Part shown: piece by piece, positions 11,350-21,714 of the stretch
Layout of the letters: every line of letters starts with the position of its first letter
Position numbering within the stretch: position 1 is the first letter of the stretch
Notes under the pieces: model-generated
What the model was told of the DNA's origin: nothing
Database searches by the model: none
Seen by the model: only the letters and a program-made list of their open reading frames with translations
Source: Apodemus sylvaticus
Taxonomy: Eukaryota > Chordata > Mammalia > Rodentia > Muridae
Assembly (NCBI RefSeq): GCF_947179515.1
Contig: NC_067488.1
Location: 28,439,039 to 28,503,038, forward strand
DNA length: 64,000 nt
Direction: 5' to 3'
Position numbers and translations under genes: made by a program

Positions 11350-11699
11350 GAAGAAGAAGAAGAAGAAGTAGAAGAAGAAGAAGAAGAAGAAGAAGAAGAA
11401 GAAGAAGAAGAAGAAGAAGAACAAGAAGAAGAAGAAGAAGAAGAAGAAGAAGAACAAGAACAAGAACAAGAACAAGAAGAACAACAAGAAGAACAAGAAC
11501 AAGAAGAAGAACAAGAACAAGAACAAGAAGAACAAGAAGAAGAACAAGAAGAGGAACAAGAAGAAGAAGAACAAGAAGAAGAACAGGAAGAAGAACAGGA
11601 AGAAGAACAGGAAGAAGAAGAAGAAGAAGAAGAAGAAGAAGAAGAAGAAGAAGAAGAAGAAGAAGAAGAAGAAGAAGAAGAAGAAGAAGAAGAAGAAGA
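11350..11699. repeat. long GAA trinucleotide repeat
   Basis: About 116 triplets of GAA. Pure GAA blocks lie at both ends, and the centre (about 11420-11610) is broken by many CAA and a few GAG/CAG triplets. The + strand is almost all purine. The glutamate-rich frame and the opposing leucine- and phenylalanine-rich frames are products of the repeat. Confidence 0.98.
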
Positions 11700-12910
11700 C
11701 TTGGTTCCAAATCATACACTAGGCCTAGAACTCCGACTTACATGAGATTATAAGGAGGGTGGAGCTCCAAGCACAACTAAGCCCTGAAGGTGGCATGACA
11801 GCTCTAGAGGAAGGAGTGCTAATCTAGTCTTGTTGGACGGCAGGCACTGTTCTCTGATGCTCGCTTAATCCCTGGAAGGGTAAATGCTGCTCCTGTCTGG
11901 CCTCAGGTCCCGTAGCAGGAGTCTGGCATGGCCGGCCTTAGTGCTCAGAAGCAGTGATGGAGGAAGAGGTCTGCACCAGCTCTGCCTGTCACTTGTTTCC
12001 AGTTCTCATGGGAGACATCAAAGGCTGCCTGTGTCTTCCACCTACCATGCTTTGTTTTTCACTGAATTTCCCTTGTGTGGCCAGATTACTCTTTAGTATT
12101 TTCCAGAAATTTGGGGCTGAGCTGGAAGAGCATTCTGAGGTATTTCATGCCTATTTGTCTGTGGCTTCTCTGTTCATCTCCACTTCATATCTGAGCAAAT
12201 GAAAGCCCGGTCAGCTAGACTAACATGGCCGTGTCTCACGGATTGCGCATGGCGCTGCTGGGATTCCCGCCCAGCTCCTCAGCTACAGATACCAGGCTTG
12301 CCTCACTGTTGGTCTTCCTCAAGCCCCTCCAGAAAGTGCTCTGTTGCATAGTTTTAGGGAGCCTCTGAGACGATGACTGTAACATGCTCATTCAGTTCTT
12401 ACCAGACTTAGAAATGCAGTCGGTGCCCCAAGAAGCCAGGCTTAGTCACCCAACCTTGATAAGCAAAAGCAGTCAAGATAATAGCAAAGAGCAGAAAGTG
12501 GGAATGTTTTTGATGTGGCCACCCTGGAAAGAGGGACAAAGAGGTCTCCTGATCCTCCCAAGTCTACCTTCGGGGTCCTAAAGTGAAGTCAAGGTTTAAG
12601 TAGAGGACCAGACTTTAAGCAACCTTGGTCAAGGTGCAGTCCGGTCATCATTATCTGGGCTTCAGTCTTCCCAGCAGGGTCCTCTAACAAGTTGTCAGTG
12701 TGTGAAATCTCCTCTGATTCCTTCCCTGGCTGGCCCAGGCTTTAGGCTTTTCCCCTCCTCCAGCATGAGATTCCTGGGGGAATTCCAGCTTCTTAAGATC
12801 CATTGTTTCAGTAGTCTGATAGGCAAAGTAAGGAACACAAGAATATCTTTGTTCCTGCCAGGCTGGTTACGATATACGTTTATGAAAGGGGATTTAAATA
12901 AGGTCAATGA
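11700..12910. other. no gene seen
   Basis: 1.2 kb of single-copy sequence. Overlapping frames of 70-102 codons show no domain. A small CpG-bearing patch around 12230-12280 (CACGGATTGCGCATGGCGCT) is unusual locally but short. Confidence 0.45.
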
Positions 12911-13260
12911 GGAACTGGGGGAATGGCTAAGTAGACAAGGTGCTGGCTACACAGGCATAGGGGTAGAAGTTCAAATCCCGAGAATTCATGTAAAAGCTGG
13001 GCAGGTATAGTGACCGCTTGTAATCCCAGCACTCAGGAGGTGAGATAGGGCATTCCAGGGTGAGCTAGGATAAATGGAGTCTGCCATCTCTGGGCTCAGC
13101 AACAGAACCTACCTCAATAAACAAGATACAGAGCACTCAATGAGAATACTACACACCATCTTCGGGCCCCCACATAGACATGCATACACAAGTGCACAAG
13201 TGTAGGTATCTGCACACATATATTTGCCTACACACATATGAACACACACAGACACACCAC
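12911..13260 (+). repeat. B4-superfamily SINE (B4A type)
   Basis: A tRNA-derived head (GGAATGGCTAAGTAGACAAG, AGTTCAAATCCCGAGA) is followed by a B1-like segment (AGCTGGGCAGGTATAGTGAC, GTAATCCCAGCACTCAGGAG) and a 3' part ending in ACACATGCA words. The reverse frame at 13109-13294 lies in the CA-rich tail. Confidence 0.7.
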
Positions 13261-13603
13261 ACAGACAAAGTAAGAAAAGCAAAGCCAAATACATTGGTTC
13301 ATGTTGGATCCTTGAGTAACTAAGTGGCTATAGGGATCTTAGAGCAGAGGAGGGGTATCTTCTGACCACGAGGATTCTTTACATTTGGTTGACTATCTCA
13401 AGGTACATGCTTTAGGACAGTCATGTGTAGAGGCGTGCTAGGTGGAAAGGAGCCATATCTTCAGATTAGCTCTAGTCTTCCATACCTCCTCTAATTTTAC
13501 CTTAAATATCACCCCACTGCCCCCTGACCAAGCTCCACACTATTGTTCCAGGTATATAGCCATTAATGTTCCGGGGTTAGGGGAGGGGAAGTGAATCAAG
13601 TAT

Positions 13604-13657
<54 letters not shown>

Positions 13658-14097
13658 TGTGGCACCCAGTTGGTGATTTACCAGTGAATGATTTCTAAGG
13701 TGGAGATTTCTGGCAGAGCAAGTCACTGTGACCTGACCTGTGCTTTTGAAGCCCATGGGCTATTTAAGAGAGAGACATGTGGCTATTTTCTCCTTTGAGT
13801 GAGAGGAAAAAGCTGTAGAGGGCAGGAAGGCGAGAGTCCAGAAGAGAAGTTGCATGATAGAAGATGTTGGTTTCTCCCAAGGTTTCACAAAATAACAACA
13901 GGACTCTTGCTTTTGTCTCTATTGAGTGGCAGTGGGGCCATCCAGCAGTGTCCTGGGGAGGATGGGCAGCTTGCATTCAGAGTCAGAGCAGTCTTAGATC
14001 TTCAGATCTTAGAGAGCTCAGGTTGTTGCCCCCGGGTTGGCTGTGGTTGCTCACAGTTCCTGCAGACTTCTCTCAGGCTCCAATGCTGCCAGGCATG
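13261..14097. other. no gene seen; CA microsatellite at 13611-13655
   Basis: Contains a perfect CA run of about 45 bases. Frames of 124 and 144 codons entering the CTC repeat at 14098 owe their length to it. Confidence 0.5.
13611..13655. repeat. CA microsatellite
   Basis: About 22 perfect CA units. Confidence 0.97.
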
Positions 14098-14157
14098 CTC
14101 CTCCTCCTCCTCCTCCTCCTCCTCCTCCTCCTCCTCCTCCTCCTCCTCCTCCTCCTC
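14098..14157. repeat. CTC trinucleotide repeat
   Basis: Twenty perfect CTC triplets (GAG on the other strand). It reads as polyserine or polyleucine in two + frames; neither frame looks like a gene. Confidence 0.97.
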
Positions 14158-14391
14158 TTTTCTGTCTCATTTGACCAGTTCCATCGTGAATTCTTTTCTG
14201 CATGGTTTTCAGGCACTCCAGAGCTTGCAGTAAGATAGAGCCTGTGGGATCAGGGTTCTCTAAGTTCAGGAGAGAATGGAAGAGATATTTATTTCCTCAT
14301 TCTCTTGGTGTTGGAGGTACAGAGATGATTGGAGTATTTGCTCTGCTGTGGAGGAGAGCCCCCTTGATTAGCAATGGATATGTCAAAGACT

Positions 14392-14513
14392 CAGCCAACC
14401 AGCATAATCCAAAGATGCAGCCAATCAGCATAAGCCCAGAACATAGCCAATCAGAAAGGAAGAAAAAAAAAACAAAAAAAATACAACCAATCAGAATAAG
14501 CCAAAGATGCAAG
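14392..14513 (+). repeat. diverged ~27-bp tandem units with CCAAT words
   Basis: Four related units begin at about 14392, 14418, 14445 and 14483. They share AGCCAATCAGCATAAGCC and AAAGATGC. Three carry an intact CCAAT and one reads CCAAC. An A-rich insertion separates the third and fourth units. Confidence 0.7.
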
Positions 14514-15481
14514 CAGATAGAGACAGGAATCTTTCTGAATGAGAAAAAAATTGAGAAATTCCATTAAGGGTTAGAAGCCAAATGACAGCAGGTTTACAGT
14601 CTTTTAACTTCTTACAGCTGGAGACCCATTACCCACAAGACGCTCCCCTAACACCCAGCACATGCGGAAAGCTCTCAAGGGTGAGAGTGTCTAAAGCCGC
14701 CATTGGAGTAACTTCACTTCTGATAACTTTTCCTCATCTCAGGATGGGGACAAATATTTATCTTATTAACTTAAGGCAAGGGTAAGAGTGAGTAAGGGAG
14801 GTACAGCTTTAAAAATGTGGTGACAACTAAAAAATGTTCAGTAAATGTTATCATCACTACCAACCATCACCACCACTCTAATCACCATTCCTCCTGTGTT
14901 TATTCTGAAGAGCACGTAGACTTTGTCTTACAGCCTGGCTAAGAGAACTCTTTTCATTTCTGCATCCTCTGCCCATGCCAGTTTTGGAGCTGCAGTTTTT
15001 AGTCAGTGCTTCCAGACAATTTGAGTTAAAAGAGCAAATATGAGAGACACAGCCATCCTTTGTGGCAAGCATGCTATCCCAGTGTCTCCTGCTTTTGCGG
15101 GATCTGGAGTGAGGCCGGGCTTGGTGGAAAGGCCTCTCTCTGGACCAGCCCTGCATCTTCACACCCTTGTGAGTTCCTTTTGGTTAAAGAACATTTGACC
15201 CCAGTTTAGAAAGATCGCCTTTCACAATCTCCTAGTTCCCTCAGAAACAACTTGCTGAGCTTTCAGAATGAGCAGAGAAGTGCTGAGTATTTTTAGGACA
15301 AACTGGAGGGATTCGAACTTAGCTCTCTTCTCACACTTCACTATGCTATGAAAGGATCTCAAAAGGAGGGTGGATGTAGAGGGGGTGCCCACTGCGTACT
15401 CCTTGCTAATGATTCTCACCTGAAGCCAGGACCATGCACTGAACATGGAAGTGCTTTGCATGGTCAGTGCCATTTTATTAG
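14514..15481. other. no gene seen
   Basis: Single-copy sequence. Reverse frames of 94 and 83 codons (14878-15162, 15222-15473) have no recognisable features. Confidence 0.45.
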
Positions 15482-15845
15482 CAGTCTATTATTTACTTAT
15501 TTGTTTTAAATAAATATAAATACATCACTTTCCCCTGATCTTTTTCTTCCTCCAGCCCTTCCCAAGTCCCCTCCCTCCAACTTCTCCCATGTTATCCCTC
15601 ACATTTAATAACCTCTTTTTTTAGTCATTAGTGTGTATGTGCACACACATGCTTAGTGTGTGCATACTCATTAGTGTGTATGTGCACACACATGCTTAGT
15701 GTGTGCATAGTCATTAGTGTGTATGTGCACACACATGCTTATGTGTGTGCATAGTCATTAGTGTGTATGTGCACACACATGCTTATATGTGTGCATAGTC
15801 ATTAGTGTGTATGTGCACACACATGCATTTGTGTGTGCATCAATA
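15482..15845 (-). mobile_element. L1 3' UTR fragment, reverse
   Basis: AACCTCTTTTTTTAGTCATT is the reverse of the rodent L1 3' UTR segment that normally reads AATGAAAAAGAGGCCATGA. The pyrimidine-rich text before it (TCCCCTGATCTTTTTCTTCC, CCCTCCAACTTCTCCC) fits the reverse of the following L1 purine tract. The right part has expanded into the minisatellite at 15625-15840. Confidence 0.6.
15625..15840. repeat. 43-44 bp minisatellite, five copies
   Basis: Unit starts at 15625, 15668, 15711, 15755 and 15799. Each unit contains TCATTAGTGTGTATGTGCAC followed by ACACATGCTT. Copies differ by a few bases. The unit is rich in alternating purine-pyrimidine words. Confidence 0.95.
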
Positions 15846-15964
15846 CATTATCACAGCCTCAGGGGATGGATATAATAATCTGTCATATTTTGTTATAGGA
15901 AAACTGAGGCAGAGAGGCAAGGATTGTGACCACATGTAGGATAATGGAAGTTCTTTACGTATTT

Positions 15965-16036
15965 ATGGGGTTGGGAAGGGATGCCAGGGTCTTGCACCTA
16001 CTAGGTTAGTGCTCTACCATCAAGCTATACCCACGA
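15965..16036 (-). repeat. ID-like SINE fragment, reverse
   Basis: CCAGGGTCTTGCACCTACTA and GTTAGTGCTCTACCATCAAG, then CTATACCC, match the reverse of the ID tRNA-derived head (GGTAGAGCACTTGCCTAGC, GTAGCTCAG). Confidence 0.65.
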
Positions 16037-16407
16037 CATCATTCTGTTTGTGTGTCTGGATGTGTTTGGTTATGTGTATGCGCATGTGTAAGCACAGCTG
16101 TTTGCTGTGTCTGGCCCAGTGTCTTTCCAAGGTATACAACTTCAAGTTGCTGCAGCTGGGAGATTAGGAAGTCTTCCCTCCTCCCAAGGACAGGGTGAGA
16201 GTGACCAAATAGGTGTTAAGTTCCTGTACTTTTCTTGTACCAGGAGAAAGGCTTCCTCTTACCCTCCTCTATTGCCATTTCTGTAAGCTTTCACTGGAGG
16301 AAGGAACCACAACATCCCTTTGCTCAAAGGGGTTTTTCAGGAGCTCTGTTTTGAGGTATCTGAATCAGTTGCTTTTCTCCTTGCTGGGCCTAAATAGCCT
16401 AAAAGGA
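16037..16407. other. no gene seen
   Basis: Short single-copy stretch. A 67-codon + frame (16213-16416) has no domain. Confidence 0.4.
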
Positions 16408-16671
16408 GTAACTTAAGGCTTACAGTTTGAATGGATACAGACCATTGTGGCAGGCAGAGAGGGTGTGGTACCAGGATCATGAGTTGGCACAGTCAGAAAA
16501 TCAAAAGCGGATAGACTATCATACCTCAAGGCCCACCCCCCAGTGACCCACTTCCCCAGTGAGGCACCACCTGTAAGGCTCTGCAGCTTAGTAAAACAGC
16601 GCCACCATCTGGGAATCAAATGTTCAAACAAGTGAGCCAATAGGGGACATTTCACATTCAAATCACAACAG
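16408..16671 (-). repeat. rodent interspersed repeat, reverse
   Basis: AAGGCCCACCCCCCAGTGAC, CACTTCCCCAGTGAGGCACC and GTGAGCCAATAGGGGACATT, then CACATTCAAATCACAAC, match in order a common rodent repeat read backwards. The fragment at 6180-6430 appears to be the same family. I could not name it with certainty. Confidence 0.6.
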
Positions 16672-16708
16672 TGGCCTTCATGATCTGCCCAACCTGCATT
16701 GTCTAGGG

Positions 16709-16904
16709 CAGTGGCACTTAAACTTCCTAATGCTGCAACCCTTTAATGCAGTTCCTCATGTTGTGGTGACTCCCAACTATAAAATTATTTTTCTTGTTAC
16801 TTCATAACTGTAGTACTGTTATGAATCATAAAGTAAATATCTGATATGCGACCCCTGACATTTAACCCCCAAAGGAGTCACTGCCCACAGGCTGAGAAAC
16901 GCTG
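16709..16904 (+). mobile_element. URR1-type hAT (Charlie) element
   Basis: Non-autonomous DNA transposon of 196 bases. The left end is CAGTGGCACTTAAACTTCC and the right end GGCTGAGAAACGCTG, a diverged inverted-repeat pair. Internal words (CCTTTAATGCAGTTCCTCAT, GTTGTGGTGACTCCC, AATATCTGATATGCGACCC) are those of the rodent URR1 family. It is flanked by perfect 8-bp direct repeats GTCTAGGG at 16701-16708 and 16905-16912, the duplication size of hAT transposases. It encodes no transposase. Confidence 0.93.
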
Positions 16905-17289
16905 GTCTAGGGTGTTAAAGGTGGACTATGGACTCTTCTGCTTTTGGCTACACAGGTCTGAGAAGTTTATCAGTTTCTGTCTCAGCTCCTTCACACTTAA
17001 AATGGGCACAAGGAGAGGAACACTGCTGATCCAGTAAAATTATAGAAGCTTCTCAGGCCGCTAGAAGGAGAGTGTATGCTAATGAATGTCCCCCAAGAAG
17101 GGCAGGGGGCTCTTCATAGTACAGGATCTGTGAACTCATGCTATGCACTGACTTGATTGGTGCTGAGATGCTGAGAGCCTTAAGGAGCAGACGGTAATGG
17201 AGGGAGAAGTAGATGTAAGGAATGTGTTGCCCAGGCAATATCAAAAGTGATGGGCACCTGAGGTGACCCCAGGGGAGGGCCATTGGTGT

Positions 17290-17695
17290 GAAGTGATGGT
17301 TAATGCTAATTGTCAACTTGACAGAGTCTAGAATCATCTGGGAGATGAAATGTGGGCATGTTTGTGAGGGGTCATCTTAAGGTAACTCAGGGGGGATACC
17401 CTCCGTAACTATGGCTGAGGATGTTGTGTAGACGTATATGCATACACATGAATATGCATATATGTATATGGCTGGGATCCTGTAAATAATAAGGCCCAGC
17501 ATGCATCCATCTCCCTGTGTCCTGATTATGGTAGTGCTGTGGACAGCTGCTTCAGGCTCCTGGTGCCTTGATTTCCCCATCATGATAGAGTATGCCTTTA
17601 CTATGAGCTGAAATAAACCCTCTTTCCTGTGAGTTGCCTTTTTGTAGGGATTTTTTTTTTTTAAATTCACAGCAACAGGCAAAGAAACTGGAACT
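17290..17695 (+). repeat. rodent interspersed repeat (GTCAACTTGAC family)
   Basis: Opens with GGTTAATGCTAATTGTCAAC and TTGACAGAGTCTAGAATCAT. It ends with GAGCTGAAATAAACCCTCTT, TCCTGTGAGTTGCC and CACAGCAACAGGCAAAG. The AATAAA word near the 3' end suggests a transcribed, polyadenylated ancestor. The family is common in mouse; its formal name is not claimed. Confidence 0.7.
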
Positions 17696-17700
17696 GAGGA

Positions 17701-17702
<2 letters not shown>

Positions 17703-17746
<44 letters not shown>
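17703..17746. repeat. CA microsatellite
   Basis: About 22 perfect CA units directly after the preceding repeat, probably grown from its tail. Confidence 0.97.
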
Positions 17747-17748
<2 letters not shown>

Positions 17749-18359
17749 ATATTTTACATCTGTTTTATCCATCCAGAATTAAGATTCATGTCGCTTGCAT
17801 TGCCTTAGTGAGAGGGTCTTAGAGCAAAAGTGAACTTGGTCAATGATGTGAATTCTCTTAATGGCCTTTGTCCTATCCATTTGGTCAGTATACACTTACT
17901 ATTCAACCAATGAAACCACGCCAAGCTGTTTTCTTTAGAGAGCACAACTTGCTTCCACAATCATCAGCACTGAGAGATAGGCTACCCAGCTTCCCCTATG
18001 CAAGTCACTATTTGCAGAAATGGGAAGCTGAGACCCAAGAGAGATGAGTCTTTCTTTGCTAGGACTGGGAAGTAAAGGAGTGAAATGGGCTAGTTGAGCA
18101 CATCAGTTTTCAAGGGTGGTTTGTGAACAGTCATGACAGTGTGTGTGTGTGTGTGTGTGTTGGGCTGGTGAGTCTACATTCTGAAGGCTGGAAGTCAAGT
18201 CTGAGATCTTTTTCTATTAATTTTAAGTTCTATTCGGAGGGTGCAGGGAAGCAAACTATTCTCCATGCCTTATGGGCCTCATAGGATTCATGTGTGCAAA
18301 ACATTCATTAAATGCTAAGTCCGACAGAGCAATGTGCAAGGTGTCTTGAGACATAAGCC
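17747..18359. other. no gene seen; GT run at 18139-18160
   Basis: Single-copy sequence with an 11-unit GT microsatellite. Confidence 0.5.
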
Positions 18360-18540
18360 TTGTGGCTAGACTGAAGTGGATTTCAATTACAGCCCTGTCA
18401 CTCATTGTGTGACCTTGGATAAATTGCTTAGCCTTGGTTTTCCCATCTAGGAAAGAGAGTGAAGTAACCTCTCCACCGGCACTAATGGATTCAGAGTAAG
18501 TGAGATGTCATTGGTACAGTGTGTGCCTCAGTAAATGGAG
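18360..18540 (-). repeat. MIR SINE, reverse
   Basis: TGTGTGACCTTGGATAAATT, GCTTAGCCTTGGTTTTCCCA and TCTAGGAAAGAGAGTG match the reverse MIR core in order. The left part (GATTTCAATTACAGCCCTGT) matches the flanking MIR text. Confidence 0.7.
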
Positions 18541-19699
18541 CCGGTGGTCCTGTCAGCATCCAGAGCTGGCTGGGCAAAGCCTTCAGCATCTCTAAGTGTT
18601 TGGGAGCTTGAGATACCCTCACTTCACACCCAGGCGGTGAAAGGCGCTGTGCTGGGTGAAACTGTGGTTGTTGAGCAAATGTAGGTATCGCTCTCAGGAT
18701 GGTTGGCCAATCCTAATTAGGGTGGGGCAGACACAGAGACGGCGAGGTCTGTCAAAGTCCAGTGAGTCACTGTGGGTCCAGGCCAAGCTAGTCTCCCCAT
18801 CTCTTGTCCCTCTCACCCACTGCCCTTCTGTCTTCCACACTGTTTTGCCTCTTCTGCAGCCCCACTGCCTCTGGACCCACAACAGAGCTGGCGTTCTGGG
18901 CCTGGGCTCCGGCTCTTTGTCTGACAGCAAAGCCCTTGAGCAGGGAGTGGGCCTTGCCCTGGGCCTGAGAAAGAAGTCAAGCTTGCTTGGAATGCAGTTG
19001 CAAAAGAGGTTACAAGAGAAGGCTGAAATCAAGTGATGTCGAGAGGTTTTGTTATTTTTGAAAAAATGACTCATTCTGAGAAACCCTAACTGCCTCCCAG
19101 AATGTTCACCTAGGTGCCTGTGAGTGTAACTCTGCCCACTGCAGGAAGAGATACTGCTCCTGCTGGTGCTGTTGTCACAGGAGAAGGGTTGGAGGATGTT
19201 GAGAGGAGGGTGGGAGGAGGCTGGGAGGAAGGTGGGAGGAGGGTCAGGTGAATGGGAGGGAAGCTGGAAGGTGACTGTGTCACTCTGGGTGGGGGTGTGT
19301 TTCATTTTTGAGTCTTTTCCTCTAAATGGGCCTATTCAAGACACCACACCCATCTGTTTGGAAGCTACAGGTTCTCTGTCCTGAACTGAGTTTCTTGTGT
19401 GTGTGTGTGTCTGTGTGTGTGTCTATGTGTTGTGTGTGTGTGTGTGTACGTGTGTTTTCCCACTTCATATGCAAAGGAATGGGGTCACTGAAAGCTTAAG
19501 CTATTTCCTCAAGATGAGGTGGGGGAAATAAGAGGAAGAAAGAAGAGACAGAGACAGGAGAGGGTGCCAGGGGCCAGAAGGGAGGGGAGAACAGAAGACA
19601 GGAGGGCTCCCTCGACTTGAATCCACCGAGGGCTGAGTTCCATTCTGCACCTGTGAGTGTCCTCATTGTTAAGGAATGTTAAGGAGCATAGTGTTAGGT
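18541..19699. other. no gene seen; G-rich patch and GT run
   Basis: Opposing frames of 126 and 203 codons overlap at 18656-19305 but neither shows a domain. G-rich text at 19185-19275 and a GT microsatellite at 19397-19456 are the main features. AP-1-type words TGAGTCA and TGACTCA occur near 18764 and 19067. Confidence 0.4.
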
Positions 19700-19840
19700 G
19701 GAGGCTGGCTCTCAGCTATCTGGGTGACCTTGGGGACACATATTCTATTGCCACACCTGAATTTCCTATCTGTAAAAGTGTGGTGAGGCATAATTGACCC
19801 AGAGCTTTGAAAACATAGTAGGCATTATTAGAATATACTG
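19700..19840 (-). repeat. MIR SINE fragment, reverse
   Basis: TATCTGGGTGACCTTGGGGA, ATTTCCTATCTGTAAAAGTG and CATAGTAGGCATTATTAGAA are reverse MIR segments in correct order. Confidence 0.65.
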
Positions 19841-19928
19841 GAAAACTTGTTATAGGGCAGAGTATTGACGCCTGCCTCTGAAGTTTAGATTCACAGGTGT
19901 AGGGAGGCATCTGGAAACCTACACTTCT

Positions 19929-20109
19929 TTTTTTTTTTTTTTTTTTTGGTTTTTTGGATTTGTTTTTTTTTTCGAGACAGGGTTTCTCTGTGTAGCCCTG
20001 GTTGTCCTGGAACTCACTCTGTAGACCAGGCTGGCCTCGAACTCAGAAATTCGCCTGCCTCTGCCTCCCAGAGTGCTGGGATTACAGGTGTGCGCCACCA
20101 CTGCCCGGC
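19929..20109 (-). mobile_element. B1 SINE, reverse, with target duplication
   Basis: Full B1 in reverse: a long T-rich tail, then CGAGACAGGGTTTCTCTGTG, CTGGCCTCGAACTCAGAAAT, GTGCTGGGATTACAGGTGTG, ending GCCCGGC. It is flanked by GGAAACCTACACTTCT (19913-19928) and GGAACCTACACTTCT (20110-20124), which differ by one base. Low divergence suggests a recent, murine-age insertion. The short + and - frames over it are SINE artefacts. Confidence 0.95.
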
Positions 20110-20124
20110 GGAACCTACACTTCT

Positions 20125-21541
20125 GACCATTCTTATTTGTTCAGGGTCCTCACTTTGAGAAGCCTGGACTGGGGCGATCTCTAACATGCAGTGATTCTGT
20201 GGTTAAAGGGCTTCTGGACACTGAGTGCTTTGCTGGATGCTCAGAGCGCAGACAGACGCACGAGATGTAGCGTCCATCTTTTGTGCCTAGCAGTGAGGGT
20301 GTAGAAATAGTAAGAAGCCGAGGCAGCCTGTGTGGGCTTCAAGGGGCAGGCACTGGGGGAACCTTTGAGTCTCAGCTGTCTCTGATTTGCAGACTGCTAG
20401 AAGAAGACTTCTGGGTAGAGGACAATCATGGAGTGCTTCCAACATGGCCCTCAGGGAGAGCTTCACAAAATACTCCTTGCGTGAGCTCTGGCTTCAGTGT
20501 TGCTAAGGGACAATTCTAGCTCTGCTCTCTAGAGGCACCAAGGTGAACTCAGTGGGTCCTGGAACACTGGAGAGGGTGAATCCTATTGGCCTGCATCCTG
20601 GGACCATAGCCACACATTTAATATAGCTCAAACCTATACAATCATATAGATTATTATGTATGTACAAATAAGTGTACATACACAAAATTTTTATTTTGCA
20701 CAGTCTATGTTTTCAAAGTCTCTTGTGTGTTAATGTTTGCATGTGGTCCCCAGGTAGATAGGTTCTTAAAGAACCTCCTTGGTCATTCATGGATGTCAGC
20801 AGAGGTGTGAAATTTGGACTAACACAACACCTATGCTCCCGGGGATGTAGACCGAGGCTTCTCATTTTAGTTCACATGGTTAAAACACTTCTTTTTGTGC
20901 GACATTGAACTCCATGCTTTGGGCACTATTGTGCTTTCTTTTAGGGCGAGGTACCCCCATACGTGCTGCCTGATGTTTCTAAACCTGAAGAAGCTGCAAC
21001 TCATTTTTACAGTGAATGTGCTTGTTAGATAAATTTCCTACAGCCTGTGAAATCAGGGTGAACACATTCAGTCTGTTAAATAAGACACTGTTCATAAAAA
21101 CCGCATAAAATAAGGATGCATTTGGATGGTTGATGGAATGTTATGACCAGAGGCTATGAAAAGCCTAGCTTTGTTTCCCCTTGGAGCAATGGTTAAATAA
21201 TTAAAATATTCATGGCAGTCCCATGGAACATAACTACCACGAGGAATCGTTGACTGCACTTGTATTTTTGAATGTGTGTCCTTGGATTCTCATAGATGTT
21301 TGGATATGTATGTTGGTGTATCTTCTCTCTAAGCCGACACTGAGTGTATAGCAAGCGTGGTCAGCTAGTTAACTCACATTTTCAAGAGGTGAGTGAGCCT
21401 CCCAGTACAGGCCCTCTTTAGAGGCTTTCTTAGTTCTTATTAGTCAGGTAGCAATCTTCACTCAGTTTTGCCAACCCTCTGCTGCCTACATTTGAGCAAA
21501 CGCCCTGAATGTTTCCTTAGCCGCTGTGCACAGCTTGAGTT
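20125..21541. other. no gene seen
   Basis: 1.4 kb of largely single-copy sequence, AT-richer after 20600. Frames of 60-78 codons only. Confidence 0.45.
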
Positions 21542-21554
21542 TAAAAACCCTCTC

Positions 21555-21714
21555 GAGCCAAGTGTGGTGGTGCATGCCTATAATCCCAGCACTTGGGAGG
21601 CAGAGGCAGGCAGATTTCTGAGTTCAAGGCCAGCCTGTTCTACAGAGTGAGTTCTAGGACAGACAGGGCTACACAGAGAAACACTATCTTGAAAAAAAAA
21701 AACAATAAATAAAT
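21555..21714 (+). mobile_element. B1 SINE with target duplication
   Basis: GAGCCAAGTGTGGTGGTGCA, ATAATCCCAGCACTTGGGAG and GGCCAGCCTGTTCTACAGAG run to an A-rich tail with AAAT units. The word ACCCTCTC occurs just before (ending 21554) and just after (ending 21726), within A-rich context, as the target-site duplication. Confidence 0.92.

Noticed and set aside
11336..11745. Glutamate-rich and leucine/phenylalanine-rich frames of 127-133 codons
   Set aside because: All are translations of the GAA repeat in different frames.
15625..15840. Regularly repeated units resembling a CRISPR array
   Set aside because: Units are contiguous with no unique spacers and lie in rodent L1 sequence. The arrays at 8716-8962 and 37640-38025 were rejected for the same reason.
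18656..19305. Opposing 126- and 203-codon frames
   Set aside because: No domain, no splice signals and low-complexity GC-rich composition. The reverse frame spans the G-rich patch at 19185-19275.
19946..20184. Short forward frames with SPGWPRTQ-like text
   Set aside because: They are the usual false translation of a reverse B1 SINE.
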